In this document: positions 25,795 to 35,668 of the stretch, piece by piece
Numbering within the stretch: position 1 is the first letter of the stretch
Layout of the letters: each line of letters starts with the position of its first letter
DNA from: Virgibacillus_N oceani_A
GTDB lineage: Bacteria; Bacillota; Bacilli; Bacillales; Amphibacillaceae
Length of the DNA: 64,000 nucleotides
Assembly: GCA_041521345.1 (NCBI GenBank)
Contig: JBGOHB010000006.1
Reading direction: 5' to 3' (one strand)
Made by a program: the position numbers and the translations under genes
Notes under the pieces: generated by a model
What the model was told of the DNA's origin: nothing
Database searches by the model: none
The model's input: only the letters and a program-made list of their open reading frames with translations

Positions 25795-26268
25795 GTGAGT
25801 TTACATGTTGTTTTATACCAGCCGGAAATTCCGGCAAATACCGGAAATATTGCCAGAACCTGCCTGGCTACGGATACGACACTTCATTTAATTCATCCGC
25901 TTGGCTTTTCCACAGATGATAAAATGCTAAGAAGAGCAGGACTGGATTACTGGGAGCACGTTGATATAGAGGATTACGATTCCATTGAGTCACTCTACAG
26001 GCGATACCCGCATGGGTCTTTTTACTATATAGAAAACTTTGGAACGAAGAAATATACGGATTTTGATTTTAGTCATACAGAGGAAGATTTGTTTTTTGTG
26101 TTTGGCAGAGAAACGGACGGAATCCCCCGCGACCTATTACAGGGAAAAGAAGATAGATGCCTCCGTATTCATATGAACGGAAAAGTACGCTCTCTTAATT
26201 TATCCAATACAGCTGCAATTATTATTTATGAAGTGCTTAGACAACAGAGCTTTCCGGGGGTAGAATAA
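25795..26268 (+). CDS. trmL: tRNA (cytidine(34)-2'-O)-methyltransferase
   Basis: SPOUT methyltransferase that methylates the wobble ribose of tRNA-Leu isoacceptors. 157 residues; knot motifs are QPEIPANTGNIARTC at the N-terminus, FVFGRETDGIPRDLL in the middle and IHMNGKVRSLNLSNTAAI at the C-terminus. Start is GTG (25795) with AGGAGTAGGGG ahead. Called CspR in B. subtilis. A clear terminator follows. Confidence 0.95.
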   Translation: MSLHVVLYQPEIPANTGNIARTCLATDTTLHLIHPLGFSTDDKMLRRAGLDYWEHVDIEDYDSIESLYRRYPHGSFYYIENFGTKKYTDFDFSHTEEDLFFVFGRETDGIPRDLLQGKEDRCLRIHMNGKVRSLNLSNTAAIIIYEVLRQQSFPGVE

Positions 26269-26270
26269 GC

Positions 26271-26302
26271 AGAGCCACCATGATCATACATGGTGGCTCT
26301 CA
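26271..26302 (+). terminator. Terminator of trmL
   Basis: AGAGCCACCATG and CATGGTGGCTCT form a perfect 12-bp stem with a 6-base loop, 2 bp past the stop, followed by a pyrimidine-rich stretch. Confidence 0.8.
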
Positions 26303-26350
26303 TTTGGTCTTCTTTGCCAAAGGAAATATGTTTATTTTTTATACGTCAGA

Positions 26351-26461
26351 TTAAGCAGTAGATTGATCTTTTCTAGGTACTCCTGGTTTTGATTCGTAAC
26401 CTGAAGTAAAGAAAGATATAAAGAATACCACGATTACGCCGCCTAGCAACAGCAATTTCAT
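26351..26461 (-). CDS. Small single-pass membrane protein, 36 aa
   Basis: Too short for usual calling. Minus strand: GGAGGATGACCTT then ATG at 26461, giving MKLLLLGGVIVVFFISFFTS (one membrane helix) and a short charged tail ending VPRKDQSTA. The strong ribosome site and textbook helix make it credible. It converges on trmL, so the trmL hairpin may terminate both. Function unknown; not recognised. Confidence 0.6.
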   Translation of the reverse strand: MKLLLLGGVIVVFFISFFTSGYESKPGVPRKDQSTA

Positions 26462-26602
26462 AAGGTCATCCTCCTAAGCAATATTTCTATATTATGCCTC
26501 TATTATACCTAATAATGCCGCTAATGTGAACTAATGATACAGAAAATTTTATGGATGTAATCATCAAAAAATTTCATCAATAAAAAACAGTTCCCCATTA
26601 TA

Positions 26603-26631
26603 TTGTATACTGCCGGAAAATAAGGTATATT
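26603..26631 (+). promoter_or_regulatory. Probable promoter of odhAB
   Basis: TTGTAT at 26603-26608 and TATATT at 26626-26631 with 17 bp between, about 95 bp upstream of odhA. Confidence 0.55.
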
Positions 26632-26727
26632 AGTTGAAGTAGTGCATAGACAGTTTTATAATGAAAAAAGAGTGTAAAACGCCGTTATATAAACGGAAAT
26701 AGTTAACTTCTAATGGGGGTATAAAAG

Positions 26728-29592
26728 GTGGCACAAACTGAAGAATCTCATCAAAGATTCTGGGCAGATTTTCATGGTCCCAATATGGGGTATATTGAAG
26801 AACAATATGATTTATACAAAGAGGATCCAGAAGCGGTCGATCCAACAATTAAGGAAATGTTCGATTCTCATGGCGCTCCAAAGTGGCTCACGGAACAGCA
26901 TTCGCAGCAAGTGAGTACAGAGGGTGCATCGATTGATAACGTGAAGAAACTTACCTCAGCAATGAAACTTGTTGAGGCTATTCGTCGTTTCGGTCATTTG
27001 GAAGCAGACATCTATCCAGTAGGATTGGAAAAAGAGAGAGTGTCTGAATTGGTTGATCCTGAAACATACGGGTTGACTGAAGATGATTTGAAAAATATAC
27101 CGGCCTCCTGGTTATGGGAGAAAGCTTCAGGCAATGTGGAGAATGGCTGGGATGTAATTAACACACTGAAAAAATACTATTCAGGTACCATTACCTTTGA
27201 ATATGATCACGTAAATAATGATGAAGAGCGACAATGGCTGCTCGATTTAATTGAGTCTGGCAATGCTCGTCTGGATTTAACCGATGAAGAAAAGACACAG
27301 CTTTTGGAGCGACTTGCTCATGTGGAAGGCTTTGAAGGATTTTTGGCAAAAACATTCGTTGGCCAGAAGCGTTTTTCTATTGAAGGATTGGAAGCAATGG
27401 TTCCGATGCTTGATCAGGTAGTTGAATTTGCTATAGCTGATAAAGTGGAAAATATTATGGTTGGAATGGCACACCGCGGCAGGCTGGCAGTATTGGCTCA
27501 TGTTCTGGGAAAACCATATGATAAAATTTTTTCCGAGTTTCACCATTCACCGGATAAGGAATTAATGCCATCAGAAGGTTCCATGGGTATTAATTACGGT
27601 TGGACGGGTGATGTGAAATATCATTTTGGTGCCAAAAAAGTGGTTAAAGAAGATGATAAAATACAAACACGCATTACACTGGCGCATAACCCTTCACACT
27701 TGGAATTTGTTAATCCGGTTGTGGAAGGTTTTGCACGGGCAGCACAGGATGACCGTTCAGAAGGCGGATATCCTAAACAGGACATAAATAAGGCAATTCC
27801 TGTTTTAATTCATGGTGATGCGGCATTTATCGGGGAAGGCGTTGTGGCAGAAACGCTGAACATGAGCGGACTGCCTGGTTATCGTACGGGTGGAACACTG
27901 CATATCATAGCAAATAACCTTGTCGGCTATACAACGAATCAGCAAGATGGCAGATCAACAAGATATGCGAGTGATTTAGCGAAAGGTTTTGAAATCCCAA
28001 TCATTCATGTAAACGCAGACGATCCAATTTCCTGTATTTCTGCAATGAAAATCGCTTATGATTACAGACAAAAATACCATAAAGATATACTGATAGATCT
28101 GGTTGGATATCGCCGTTATGGTCATAACGAAATGGATGAGCCGAGAAGCACACAGCCTTTATTATATAAAGATATTGACGCGCATCCTTCTGCAGCAAAT
28201 GTCTTTGCAAAAGCACTGGAAGAAAAGGGCACATTGGATGCGGAAGGTTTCACAAAAATAACAAAAAATGTAGAAGATGATCTTCGCTCTATTTATGACA
28301 GTATGAAAGAAAATGAAACAGTTGCTGCGGAGGCAGACGATATACCCGAAGCATTGGCGAACGGGCTGGGGCTATTTGAAACAGCTGTACAACTGGACAG
28401 GCTGAAATCTTTAAATGAAGGAATGCTGAATCGTCCGGATGGATTCAATGCCTTTAAAAAAGTGGAAAGAATTCTTAAGCGTCGTGCAGAAGCCCTTGAA
28501 GAAGGGAATAAAGCCGATTGGGGTACTGCTGAAGCATTAGCCTATGCATCAATTTTAGAGGATGGCATCCCGATCCGGTTGACCGGCCAGGATACGGAAA
28601 GAGGTACTTTTGCACATCGTCATAGTGTGCTGCATGATGTGGAAACGAGTGAAAAATTCAGTCCTTTACATGGTTTTGGTAAAGCAAATGCATCATTTGA
28701 TATACGGAACAGCCCATTATCCGAGACCGGTGTGCTCGGTTTTGAATATGGCTATAGTGTACAGTCACCGGAAACACTCGTTATTTGGGAGGCACAGTTT
28801 GGTGATTTTGCCAATGCTGCCCAGGTAATATTTGATCAATTTATTTCAGCAGCACGTGCAAAATGGGGAGAAAAGTCAAATATGGTTCTCCTGCTGCCTC
28901 ATGGATATGAAGGACAGGGGCCGGAGCATTCCAGTGCTCGTCTGGAACGTTTTTTGCAAATGGCAGCAGAAAATAACTGGATTGTCGCATACCCGACATC
29001 ATCTGCACAATTTTTCCATTTGCTCAGAAGGCAGGCTGCTTTGCGTGACAGGGAAGAATCAAGACCATTAATCGTCATGACACCAAAAAGCAGCTTAATC
29101 CGTAATCAGAGAGTAGCCTCGGCTGCCGAAGCGTTTACAGATGGCAAGTTTCAGTTATTACGGGAACAGCCAGAATTTGAAGTGAATAAGGAAAAAGCGA
29201 AAAGCTTGCTGATCGGAAGCGGGAAGGTCATGGTGGATATTGAGGATACGATCGATAATTCAGAGGAGAACTATGAGCATTTGCAGATTTTAAGGCTGGA
29301 ACAAATTTATCCTTTCCCTGCGAAAGCATTAGCGGAAAAGTTAAATGAATTACCGAACCTGGAAGAAATCGTCTGGGTACAGGAAGAACCGAAAAATATG
29401 GGAAGCTGGGATTTTGTGGATGACTATTTAAGGGATTTGCTGAAAGAGGGTCAGACACTTAGGTATGTTGGCAGAGAGAATCGCTCGTCCCCGGCAGTAG
29501 GTGTACCGAACGTGCATAAAACAGAACAGGCGCAATTAGTAGAAAAAGCAATTAATCCATCAAAAGGAGGGGATTCTGGTGCAGGAAATTAA
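26728..29592 (+). CDS. odhA: 2-oxoglutarate dehydrogenase E1 component
   Basis: Thiamine-diphosphate-dependent E1 of the TCA-cycle 2-oxoglutarate dehydrogenase complex; decarboxylates 2-oxoglutarate and succinylates the E2 lipoyl group. 954 residues, the normal length. Motifs: N-terminal E2-binding stretch, VGMAHRGRLAVLAHVLGKPY, IHGDAAFIGEGVVAETLNMS (ThDP-Mg binding), ISCISAMKIAYDYRQKY, and C-terminal transketolase domain (FEYGYSVQSPETLVIWEAQF; HGYEGQGPEHSSARLERFL). Start is GTG 26728. The stop overlaps odhB by 14 nt, giving coupled translation of E1 and E2. Confidence 0.97.
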   Translation: MAQTEESHQRFWADFHGPNMGYIEEQYDLYKEDPEAVDPTIKEMFDSHGAPKWLTEQHSQQVSTEGASIDNVKKLTSAMKLVEAIRRFGHLEADIYPVGLEKERVSELVDPETYGLTEDDLKNIPASWLWEKASGNVENGWDVINTLKKYYSGTITFEYDHVNNDEERQWLLDLIESGNARLDLTDEEKTQLLERLAHVEGFEGFLAKTFVGQKRFSIEGLEAMVPMLDQVVEFAIADKVENIMVGMAHRGRLAVLAHVLGKPYDKIFSEFHHSPDKELMPSEGSMGINYGWTGDVKYHFGAKKVVKEDDKIQTRITLAHNPSHLEFVNPVVEGFARAAQDDRSEGGYPKQDINKAIPVLIHGDAAFIGEGVVAETLNMSGLPGYRTGGTLHIIANNLVGYTTNQQDGRSTRYASDLAKGFEIPIIHVNADDPISCISAMKIAYDYRQKYHKDILIDLVGYRRYGHNEMDEPRSTQPLLYKDIDAHPSAANVFAKALEEKGTLDAEGFTKITKNVEDDLRSIYDSMKENETVAAEADDIPEALANGLGLFETAVQLDRLKSLNEGMLNRPDGFNAFKKVERILKRRAEALEEGNKADWGTAEALAYASILEDGIPIRLTGQDTERGTFAHRHSVLHDVETSEKFSPLHGFGKANASFDIRNSPLSETGVLGFEYGYSVQSPETLVIWEAQFGDFANAAQVIFDQFISAARAKWGEKSNMVLLLPHGYEGQGPEHSSARLERFLQMAAENNWIVAYPTSSAQFFHLLRRQAALRDREESRPLIVMTPKSSLIRNQRVASAAEAFTDGKFQLLREQPEFEVNKEKAKSLLIGSGKVMVDIEDTIDNSEENYEHLQILRLEQIYPFPAKALAEKLNELPNLEEIVWVQEEPKNMGSWDFVDDYLRDLLKEGQTLRYVGRENRSSPAVGVPNVHKTEQAQLVEKAINPSKGGDSGAGN

Positions 29593-30853
29593 AATACCAG
29601 AACTGGCAGAATCAATTACAGAAGGAACCATTGCCGAGTGGCTTGTCAAAGAAGGAGACAAAATTGAAAAAGGGGATCCAGTTGTAGAACTAGAAACGGA
29701 TAAAGTAAACGTGGAAGTGAACGCGGAAGTTTCCGGTGTGCTTGCTGAAATTACAGCAGGTGAAGGAGAAGATGTAGAAGTTGGAGATGTGATCGGTAAA
29801 GTAGATGAGAACGCGGAAGCCGGAAGCGCTCCATCCGAACCGGAAGAAAAACCCAAAGAAGAACCGAAAGAAGAGAAAAAAGCAGAACAGCCTAAAGAAG
29901 AAGCTCCGAAAAAAGAGGAAAAAACTGAAGAGACTGCCGGTGGCTCCAAAGGAGATGTCATCGCCTCCCCTGCTGCCAGAAAACGCGCAAGAGAGCTAAA
30001 TATTGATTTATCAGAAGTGAGCCCGCGCGATCCGCTTGGACGAGTACGTCCTGAAGATGTGGATGCTGCTGCTAAAGGATCCAGTGATAAAGCAAGCTCT
30101 AAGTCTTCCGATAAAAAGGAAGCAAAAGAAACGGAAAAAACCGAATTTGATAAGCCGGTAGATCGCGTTAAAATGTCCCGCCGCCGTCAGACCATTGCTA
30201 AAAACCTGGTTGGTGTGCAGCATGAAGCAGCCATGTTAACGACGTTTAACGAAGTGGACTTAACGAAAATCATGAAACTTCGCAGTGAACGGAAAGAAAA
30301 ATTTGTGGAAAAACATGGCGTAAAGCTCGGCTTCATGTCTTTTTTCACAAAAGCAGTAGTCGGCGCGCTCAAAGAATTCCCGCTGTTAAATGCAGAAATT
30401 CAAGGCAATGAAATCGTTATGAAGAAATTTTATGATATCGGAATTGCGGTTTCCACAGATGATGGCTTAGTAGTTCCAGTGGTACGTGATGCCGACCGTC
30501 TTGATTTTGCCGGTGTTGAACGCGAAATTGCCGAACTTGGCACAAAAGCAAGAGATAAAAAACTGAAAATGGATGACTTGCAAGGCGGATCATTCTCAAT
30601 TACCAATGGCGGTATTTTTGGATCCATGCTATCAACCCCAATCCTGAACGCACCTCAAGTAGGGATTTTGGGAATGCATAACATCCAAAAACGGGCAATG
30701 GTGATGCCAGATGATACAATTGAAGTTCGTCCAATGATGTACCTTGCTTTATCCTATGACCACCGAATTGTTGATGGAAAAGAAGCAGTTCAGTTCCTTG
30801 TACGCATGAAAGAAATGCTGGAAGATCCATATGATCTGCTATTGGAAGGCTAA
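29579..30853 (+). CDS. odhB: 2-oxoglutarate dehydrogenase E2 (dihydrolipoyl succinyltransferase)
   Basis: Core of the 2-oxoglutarate dehydrogenase complex, 424 residues. Lipoyl domain at residues 1-77 with lipoyl-Lys42 (ELETDKVNVEV); a long Glu/Lys/Pro linker; peripheral-subunit-binding domain near 123-160 (ASPAARKRARELNIDLSEVS); catalytic domain with His395 and Asp399 in SYDHRIVDGKEAV. GTG start at 29579, AAAGGAGGGG upstream, overlapping odhA. E3 is not encoded here, as usual in Bacillus where lpd is with the pdh genes. Confidence 0.97.
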   Translation: MQEIKIPELAESITEGTIAEWLVKEGDKIEKGDPVVELETDKVNVEVNAEVSGVLAEITAGEGEDVEVGDVIGKVDENAEAGSAPSEPEEKPKEEPKEEKKAEQPKEEAPKKEEKTEETAGGSKGDVIASPAARKRARELNIDLSEVSPRDPLGRVRPEDVDAAAKGSSDKASSKSSDKKEAKETEKTEFDKPVDRVKMSRRRQTIAKNLVGVQHEAAMLTTFNEVDLTKIMKLRSERKEKFVEKHGVKLGFMSFFTKAVVGALKEFPLLNAEIQGNEIVMKKFYDIGIAVSTDDGLVVPVVRDADRLDFAGVEREIAELGTKARDKKLKMDDLQGGSFSITNGGIFGSMLSTPILNAPQVGILGMHNIQKRAMVMPDDTIEVRPMMYLALSYDHRIVDGKEAVQFLVRMKEMLEDPYDLLLEG

Positions 30854-30873
30854 ATAAATACAGAAATCTATAG

Positions 30874-30918
30874 AGACCTTGCATGGGTGGAGATCCCATG
30901 CGAGGTCTTTTTTTTGCT
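30874..30918 (+). terminator. Terminator of odhAB
   Basis: AGACCTTGCATGGG and CCCATGCGAGGTCT form a 14-bp stem with one mismatch, followed by eight T. Confidence 0.95.
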
Positions 30919-31273
30919 TCCTATGGTACTTCATTATACCTTTTGCGCTGGATGAGGTACCATAGGTGCTTTCTATGGCACGTCATTATATTTAGGTAGG
31001 GGAACTTATGAAGCACTTTCATCTGTCGCTTGTTTTAATAAACTTATTCTAAAGGAAAGTGGTCTGCCGAAGTATACCGTGATGAATTAAGCTGCTGAAT
31101 AAAAAATCCTTTTGAAGCTATAAATAAAAATAGTATTATTCTAAAATCATACTCATTTCGCCTGCTCGATCAGAGAAATATTTTATAAAACGATATTTAT
31201 ATATTGCAATATGGATAAAAAACAAATATTATTTATAATGTTGTTTATTTTATTCGGAAAGCTAGGTGTAAAC
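30919..31273. other. Intergenic region upstream of the purine permease
   Basis: No gene. CCTATGGTACTTCAT (30921) and ATGAGGTACCATAGG (ending near 30967) form a 15-bp stem with one mismatch and a 17-base loop. I looked for a purine (G/A box) riboswitch core before the permease and saw none. Confidence 0.4.
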
Positions 31274-32566
31274 ATGCGAAAATTCTTCAAGCTAAAGAAA
31301 AAAAACACGGATATCCGAACAGAGATAGTTGCTGGAATGACTACTTTTTTGACAATGGTTTATATTATTATAGTGAATCCGGCGATTTTATCTTCAGCAG
31401 GAGTACCATTTGATCAAGTATTCATGGCTACAATAATTGCAGCTGTGATAGGAACATTATACATGGCCTTTTTTGCTAATTATCCTATTGCTATTGCTCC
31501 TGGTATGGGGATGAATGCTTATTTTGCCACAGTGGTTGCAGCACATGGTGTTTCTTATCAAGTTGTGCTAGGCACTGTCTTTTTGGCGGGTATTATATTT
31601 GTTTTATTAAGTTTAACGAATCTCAGGGAGACTTTAATCACCGCTATCCCAGCTTCTTTAAAGTTTGGCATCACATCAGGTATCGGACTTTTTATCGCTT
31701 TTATCGGGCTGAGAATGGCGGGGATTGTCGTACCAAATGAGGAAAATATTGTCGGTTTCGGTGATTTAAGGGATCCAATGACGCAACTAACTATTGCTGG
31801 ACTTTTTATTACGCTCATATTATTTGTCTGGAAAGTGAAAGGTGCACTATTTTTAGGGATGATTGTTACCGGTCTGATTGCTATGATGACGGGTTATTTG
31901 AATTTTAATGAAGGATATATTTCCACTCCTCCTGTCCCGGTGTTCTTTGATATGGATATTGCCGGGGTATTCACACATGGCCTTTATACAGTCGTGTTGG
32001 CATTCCTCCTCGTTACGATTTTTGATACAACGGGGACTATGATTGGAGTTGCTGAACAGGCAGGTTTAATGAAAAACGGAACGATGCCCCGATCTAAATC
32101 GGCATTGCTGGCAGATGCTACGTCAACTACGGTAGGCGCGATGTTTGGGACAAGTCCCTCCTCTGCTTATGTTGAATCATCTTCAGGCGTAGCTGTAGGT
32201 GGAAGAACGGGATTGACTTCGCTTGTTGTTGCTATATTATTTGCATTGTCAATTTTCTTCACGCCTATCATCGGAAAAATTGCAGATCTTCCTGCCATCA
32301 CTGCGCCTGTTCTAATTATTGTAGGTTGCTTTATGATGGAAGGACTTGCCAGAATTGACTGGAAAACTTTTGATGAAGCATTTCCGGCTTTTGCCATCAT
32401 TCTCACTATGCCGCTGACATCGAGTATTGCTACCGGAATAGCGATCGGTTTTATTACGTATCCATTATTAAAATTAGTCAGTGGTAAAGGGAAAGATGTT
32501 CATTGGATTATTTATTTCTTTGGCGTTGTTTTCGTTCTGCAAATGATATTCTTTCCTGCACACTAA
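31274..32566 (+). CDS. NCS2-type purine permease (AzgA/PbuG-like)
   Basis: 430-residue membrane protein with about 12-13 helices that should import hypoxanthine, guanine or adenine with H+. Family motifs: TEIVAGMTTFLTMVYIIIVN near the N-terminus, APGMGMNAYFA, LRETLITAIPASLKFGITSG, TIFDTTGTMIGVAEQAG and TSPSSAYVESSSGVAVGGRT. I start at MRKFFKLKKKN (31274), behind AGGTG, instead of a 21-residue extension from 31211 that has no ribosome site. Adjacent to a nucleoside transporter, suggesting a purine salvage pair. Confidence 0.9.
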   Translation: MRKFFKLKKKNTDIRTEIVAGMTTFLTMVYIIIVNPAILSSAGVPFDQVFMATIIAAVIGTLYMAFFANYPIAIAPGMGMNAYFATVVAAHGVSYQVVLGTVFLAGIIFVLLSLTNLRETLITAIPASLKFGITSGIGLFIAFIGLRMAGIVVPNEENIVGFGDLRDPMTQLTIAGLFITLILFVWKVKGALFLGMIVTGLIAMMTGYLNFNEGYISTPPVPVFFDMDIAGVFTHGLYTVVLAFLLVTIFDTTGTMIGVAEQAGLMKNGTMPRSKSALLADATSTTVGAMFGTSPSSAYVESSSGVAVGGRTGLTSLVVAILFALSIFFTPIIGKIADLPAITAPVLIIVGCFMMEGLARIDWKTFDEAFPAFAIILTMPLTSSIATGIAIGFITYPLLKLVSGKGKDVHWIIYFFGVVFVLQMIFFPAH

Positions 32567-32619
32567 ACATAAAAAAGAAGGTTATGTGAAAAAATCAGCA
32601 GATCTTTCTTTTTTGTGTT
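32566..32619 (+). terminator. Possible terminator after the purine permease
   Basis: ACATAAAAAAGAAGG and the distal TCTTTCTTTTTTGTGTT can pair mostly through A/U pairs around a 21-base loop, ending in a T-rich arm. Weak in GC, so uncertain. Confidence 0.4.
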
Positions 32620-32695
32620 AGTTAAAAAGATAACAGGGAACAACTAACTAAGATGAATTATATTTTTTTAAATAAATATAAAGGAGAGTAGCGTT

Positions 32696-33889
32696 ATGGG
32701 AGTTCTCCTCGGTATTTTAGCAATCATTGTTGTTATAGGGATCGCTTTTTCACTTTCCAATGACAGGAAGAATATAAATTATAAAGGCATAGGAATTATG
32801 CTGCTCTTGCAGGTCTTGATTGCATGGTTTATGTTTTCCACCCAAATTGGACAAAACATGATAAATGGAATAGCTGCTGTTTTTAATCAATTGATTGAAT
32901 ATGGAATGGTAGGAATAGAGTTTGTCGTTGGCGGTTTTGTAATTAATGAGGATGGCGTATTTTTCTTTAATGTGCTGCTCTTAATTATCTTTTTTGCTAC
33001 AATTCTTTCGGTACTTACTTATATAAGAATATTACCGACGATCATCAAGTATATTGGTGGCGTTATTTCAAAAATCACCGGACTTCCTAGGGTAGAATCA
33101 TTTAATGCAGTAAACAGTATCTTTTTTGGACAGTCTGAGGCTTTGATTGCAATTAGAACACAATTTCATCATTTAAGCAGAAATCGGTTATATATTGTCA
33201 GCGCCTCAGCGATGAGTTCTGTGTCAGCTTCGATCGTTGGTGCTTATCTGCAAATGCTGCCGCCAACCTATGTTCTGCTGGCATTGCCGCTAAACATGTT
33301 TAGTGCGCTTATTGTTGCTTCCATCGTTGCACCTGTGAATGTGCGAAAAGAGGAAGATGTCGTGGATATAAAAAATGTAACCAATGACAGAAGTGTGTTT
33401 GAAGCAATGGGTAATGGTGCGTTGGAAGGTGGTAAAATTGCATTAATTGTTGCCGCCATGTTAATTGCTTTTATAGCTTCTTTAGAACTGGTTAATGGAT
33501 TGATTCAGTTAGTGTTTGCGGGAATTACTTTACAGGATATTTTGGGTTATGTTTTGGCACCAATTGGTGTATTAATGGGAATTCCGCTAAATGAAGTAAT
33601 CCAGGCAGGTTCTGTAATGGGAACAAAAATTGTTACAAATGAATTTGTCGCCATGCTTGATTTTCAGGGGATGATGGATGAAAATGAGGTATCAGAGAAG
33701 ACAATAGGCATTGTAACCGTCTTTCTAACAAGTTTTGCAAACTTCTCTTCTATCGGAATCATTGCTGGTACCGTAAAAGGGATTGACAGTGAAAAAGCAA
33801 TCAGTGTATCCGGTTTTGGTATGAAATTATTAGTTGGAGCTACATTGGCTTCTGTTTTGTCAGCAACCATAGTAGGACTTTTCTTATAG
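32696..33889 (+). CDS. Concentrative nucleoside transporter (NupC/CNT family)
   Basis: 397-residue cation-coupled nucleoside importer with the CNT signature elements: VESFNAVNSIFFGQSEALIA (substrate/cation region), SASAMSSVSASIVGAYLQML, GIPLNEVIQAGSVMGTKIVT and NFSSIGIIAGTVKGID. AAAGGAGAG precedes the ATG. It may be read from the permease promoter if the weak hairpin between them is leaky. Specificity for purine versus pyrimidine nucleosides is not readable. Confidence 0.92.
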   Translation: MGVLLGILAIIVVIGIAFSLSNDRKNINYKGIGIMLLLQVLIAWFMFSTQIGQNMINGIAAVFNQLIEYGMVGIEFVVGGFVINEDGVFFFNVLLLIIFFATILSVLTYIRILPTIIKYIGGVISKITGLPRVESFNAVNSIFFGQSEALIAIRTQFHHLSRNRLYIVSASAMSSVSASIVGAYLQMLPPTYVLLALPLNMFSALIVASIVAPVNVRKEEDVVDIKNVTNDRSVFEAMGNGALEGGKIALIVAAMLIAFIASLELVNGLIQLVFAGITLQDILGYVLAPIGVLMGIPLNEVIQAGSVMGTKIVTNEFVAMLDFQGMMDENEVSEKTIGIVTVFLTSFANFSSIGIIAGTVKGIDSEKAISVSGFGMKLLVGATLASVLSATIVGLFL

Positions 33890-34028
33890 AGCAGGTAAAA
33901 TATAAAAGCTTAGCAGTTGGGAATAAATTTCACTTCCTTTTTTTATTGTTTTTTTATAGGATAGAGAAGGAGTAGTAAAGAATAATATACCGTTTTCCTT
34001 CGTTGTGTGGAAGAAAGGAAGAATTTTA

Positions 34029-35099
34029 ATGAAAAAGCGTATCATTTTTACAGGCGGGGGTACCGCTGGGCATGTAGTTGTTAACCTGGCTTTGATCCCC
34101 GCTTATTTGAATAAAGGCTGGGAAGTTGATTATATTGGTTCAATAGACGGAATTGAGCGAAATCTTATTGAACCATTGGAGGGGGTGACATATCATCCGA
34201 TTTCCACTGGAAAGCTTCGCAGATATATGTCAAAGGAAAACCTGAAGGATCCATTTAAAGTATTAAAAGGGACGATGCAGGCAAGGAAAATAATTAAAAA
34301 ACGAAAGCCTGCCGTTATATTTTCTAAGGGTGGTTTTGTTTCCGTACCTGTGGTACTGGCGGCAAAAATGCAAAGGGTACCTGCAGTTATTCATGAGTCT
34401 GATTACACCCCGGGACTCGCCAATAAAATAGCAATTCCATTTGCAAGGAAGGTTTTGGCCACATTTTCAGAGACGATGGAATATTTGCCTGAGAAGAAAA
34501 GAGAGTATGTTGGTGCTGTCATTCGTGAGGAGCTTTTTCAGGGGGAAAAGGATAAAGGCTTGTATTTTGCGGGTCTCACAGGGAGGAGACTGCCAATATT
34601 ATTGATCATGGGAGGAAGTGCCGGATCGCAAAAATTAAACAGCATCATAAGAGACAATCTGCAGGAATTATTACAATCATTCCAAATCATTCATATTTGC
34701 GGAAAAGATAATATAGATACGTCGGCTTATGCTGCAGGTTATGCACAATTTGAATATGTAAATGAAGAGCTAAAGGATATTTTTGCAGCAACGGATTTCG
34801 TTGTTTCCAGAGCTGGATCGAATGCCATATTTGAGTTTGTGGCATTGCGCATCCCGATGCTGCTCATTCCTTTGTCTTTAAAGGCAAGCAGGGGAGACCA
34901 GATTGTGAATGCAAAGTCCTTCAAGGAAAAACAGTATGCACTTGTGCTGCAGGAAGAGGAGCTTACAGAAGAGACATTATTGTCAGAGCTAGAACAGCTG
35001 CAAAATCGTGCACCTGTCATGATCGATAAGATGGAAAATTTTAAAAGCGAAAAAGCACGTGAACGTGTAATGGATATTATTGATGAAGTGCAAAGATAA
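34029..35099 (+). CDS. murG: UDP-GlcNAc:undecaprenyl-PP-MurNAc-pentapeptide GlcNAc transferase (MurG, stand-alone copy)
   Basis: Peripheral membrane glycosyltransferase that makes lipid II. 356 residues with N-terminal GGGTAGHVVVNLALIPAYL (G loop 1), FSKGGFVSVPVVLAA (second G loop), HESDYTPGLANKIAIPFARK and the C-terminal UDP-GlcNAc site LIMGGSAGSQKLN, DFVVSRAGSNAIFEFVALRI. The start at 34029 follows AAAGGAAG and matches the GT28 N-terminus better than 34005. Not in a mur/fts cluster, so probably a second MurG, as in several Bacillus species. Confidence 0.92.
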   Translation: MKKRIIFTGGGTAGHVVVNLALIPAYLNKGWEVDYIGSIDGIERNLIEPLEGVTYHPISTGKLRRYMSKENLKDPFKVLKGTMQARKIIKKRKPAVIFSKGGFVSVPVVLAAKMQRVPAVIHESDYTPGLANKIAIPFARKVLATFSETMEYLPEKKREYVGAVIREELFQGEKDKGLYFAGLTGRRLPILLIMGGSAGSQKLNSIIRDNLQELLQSFQIIHICGKDNIDTSAYAAGYAQFEYVNEELKDIFAATDFVVSRAGSNAIFEFVALRIPMLLIPLSLKASRGDQIVNAKSFKEKQYALVLQEEELTEETLLSELEQLQNRAPVMIDKMENFKSEKARERVMDIIDEVQR

Positions 35100-35142
35100 A
35101 AGAACAGTCTCCTGTGTTCAAGCAGGAGGCTGTTCTTTTAAT
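35097..35142 (+). terminator. Terminator of murG
   Basis: AAAAGAACAGTCTCCTG and GCAGGAGGCTGTTCTTTTA form a stem of about 16 bp around a short loop. Confidence 0.92.
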
Positions 35143-35668
35143 ACGTTGGAAAGTATTAAACTTTGGAAGTCATGGATAAAATAGCTATATTGTTTAGGCT
35201 TTTTTGTTAAAGTGGCCAGCAATAGTGAGGTATTAGGATGGTATGAGCATATTTCGCAGTCCCAGGGTGCAATTTATACATAAATAGTCGGTCTCTATGG
35301 TTCTTTTTCCATATATTTTCAATTAAACATGAGAGAAAAGTAATAGAATATCATATGATTCGTGATCTTCAGCTCATTTGCAGTATTTTAAAGTTATTTT
35401 GACTATATTGCCAATATACCAAGTATATATCACAGTGATTGCGGAATAAACATGCTTTATCGTTCATTTTGCCGATTTTGCCGAATTGATTAAAGTACGT
35501 TAATTTATTAAACTTAATTTGTTACAAAATAATTACAGCGATTTCCCCCCTCCACTTCTTATTATTTTTGTCCACACCTGCTATATTTTCATTTATGGAA
35601 TAGTGAATTGTATGAAGGACAGATGATAAAGCTATATGAAAAGAACTAGACGGAAGGAGTAATAATTA
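35143..35668. other. Long intergenic region upstream of the glycine betaine transporter
   Basis: About 525 bp without a gene. TTGACT at about 35398 with an AGTATA/TATATA region downstream is a candidate promoter; the remaining leader of more than 200 nt has no riboswitch or regulator site I recognise. Its length suggests osmotic control elements. Confidence 0.35.

Noticed and set aside
29560..29961. 133-aa Ser/Phe-rich minus-strand ORF at the odhB start
   Set aside because: Reverse complement of the Glu/Lys-rich lipoyl domain and linker; typical artefact.
30919..31273. Purine riboswitch before the NCS2 permease
   Set aside because: No conserved purine-riboswitch core or P1 stem could be found; only a simple inverted repeat is present.
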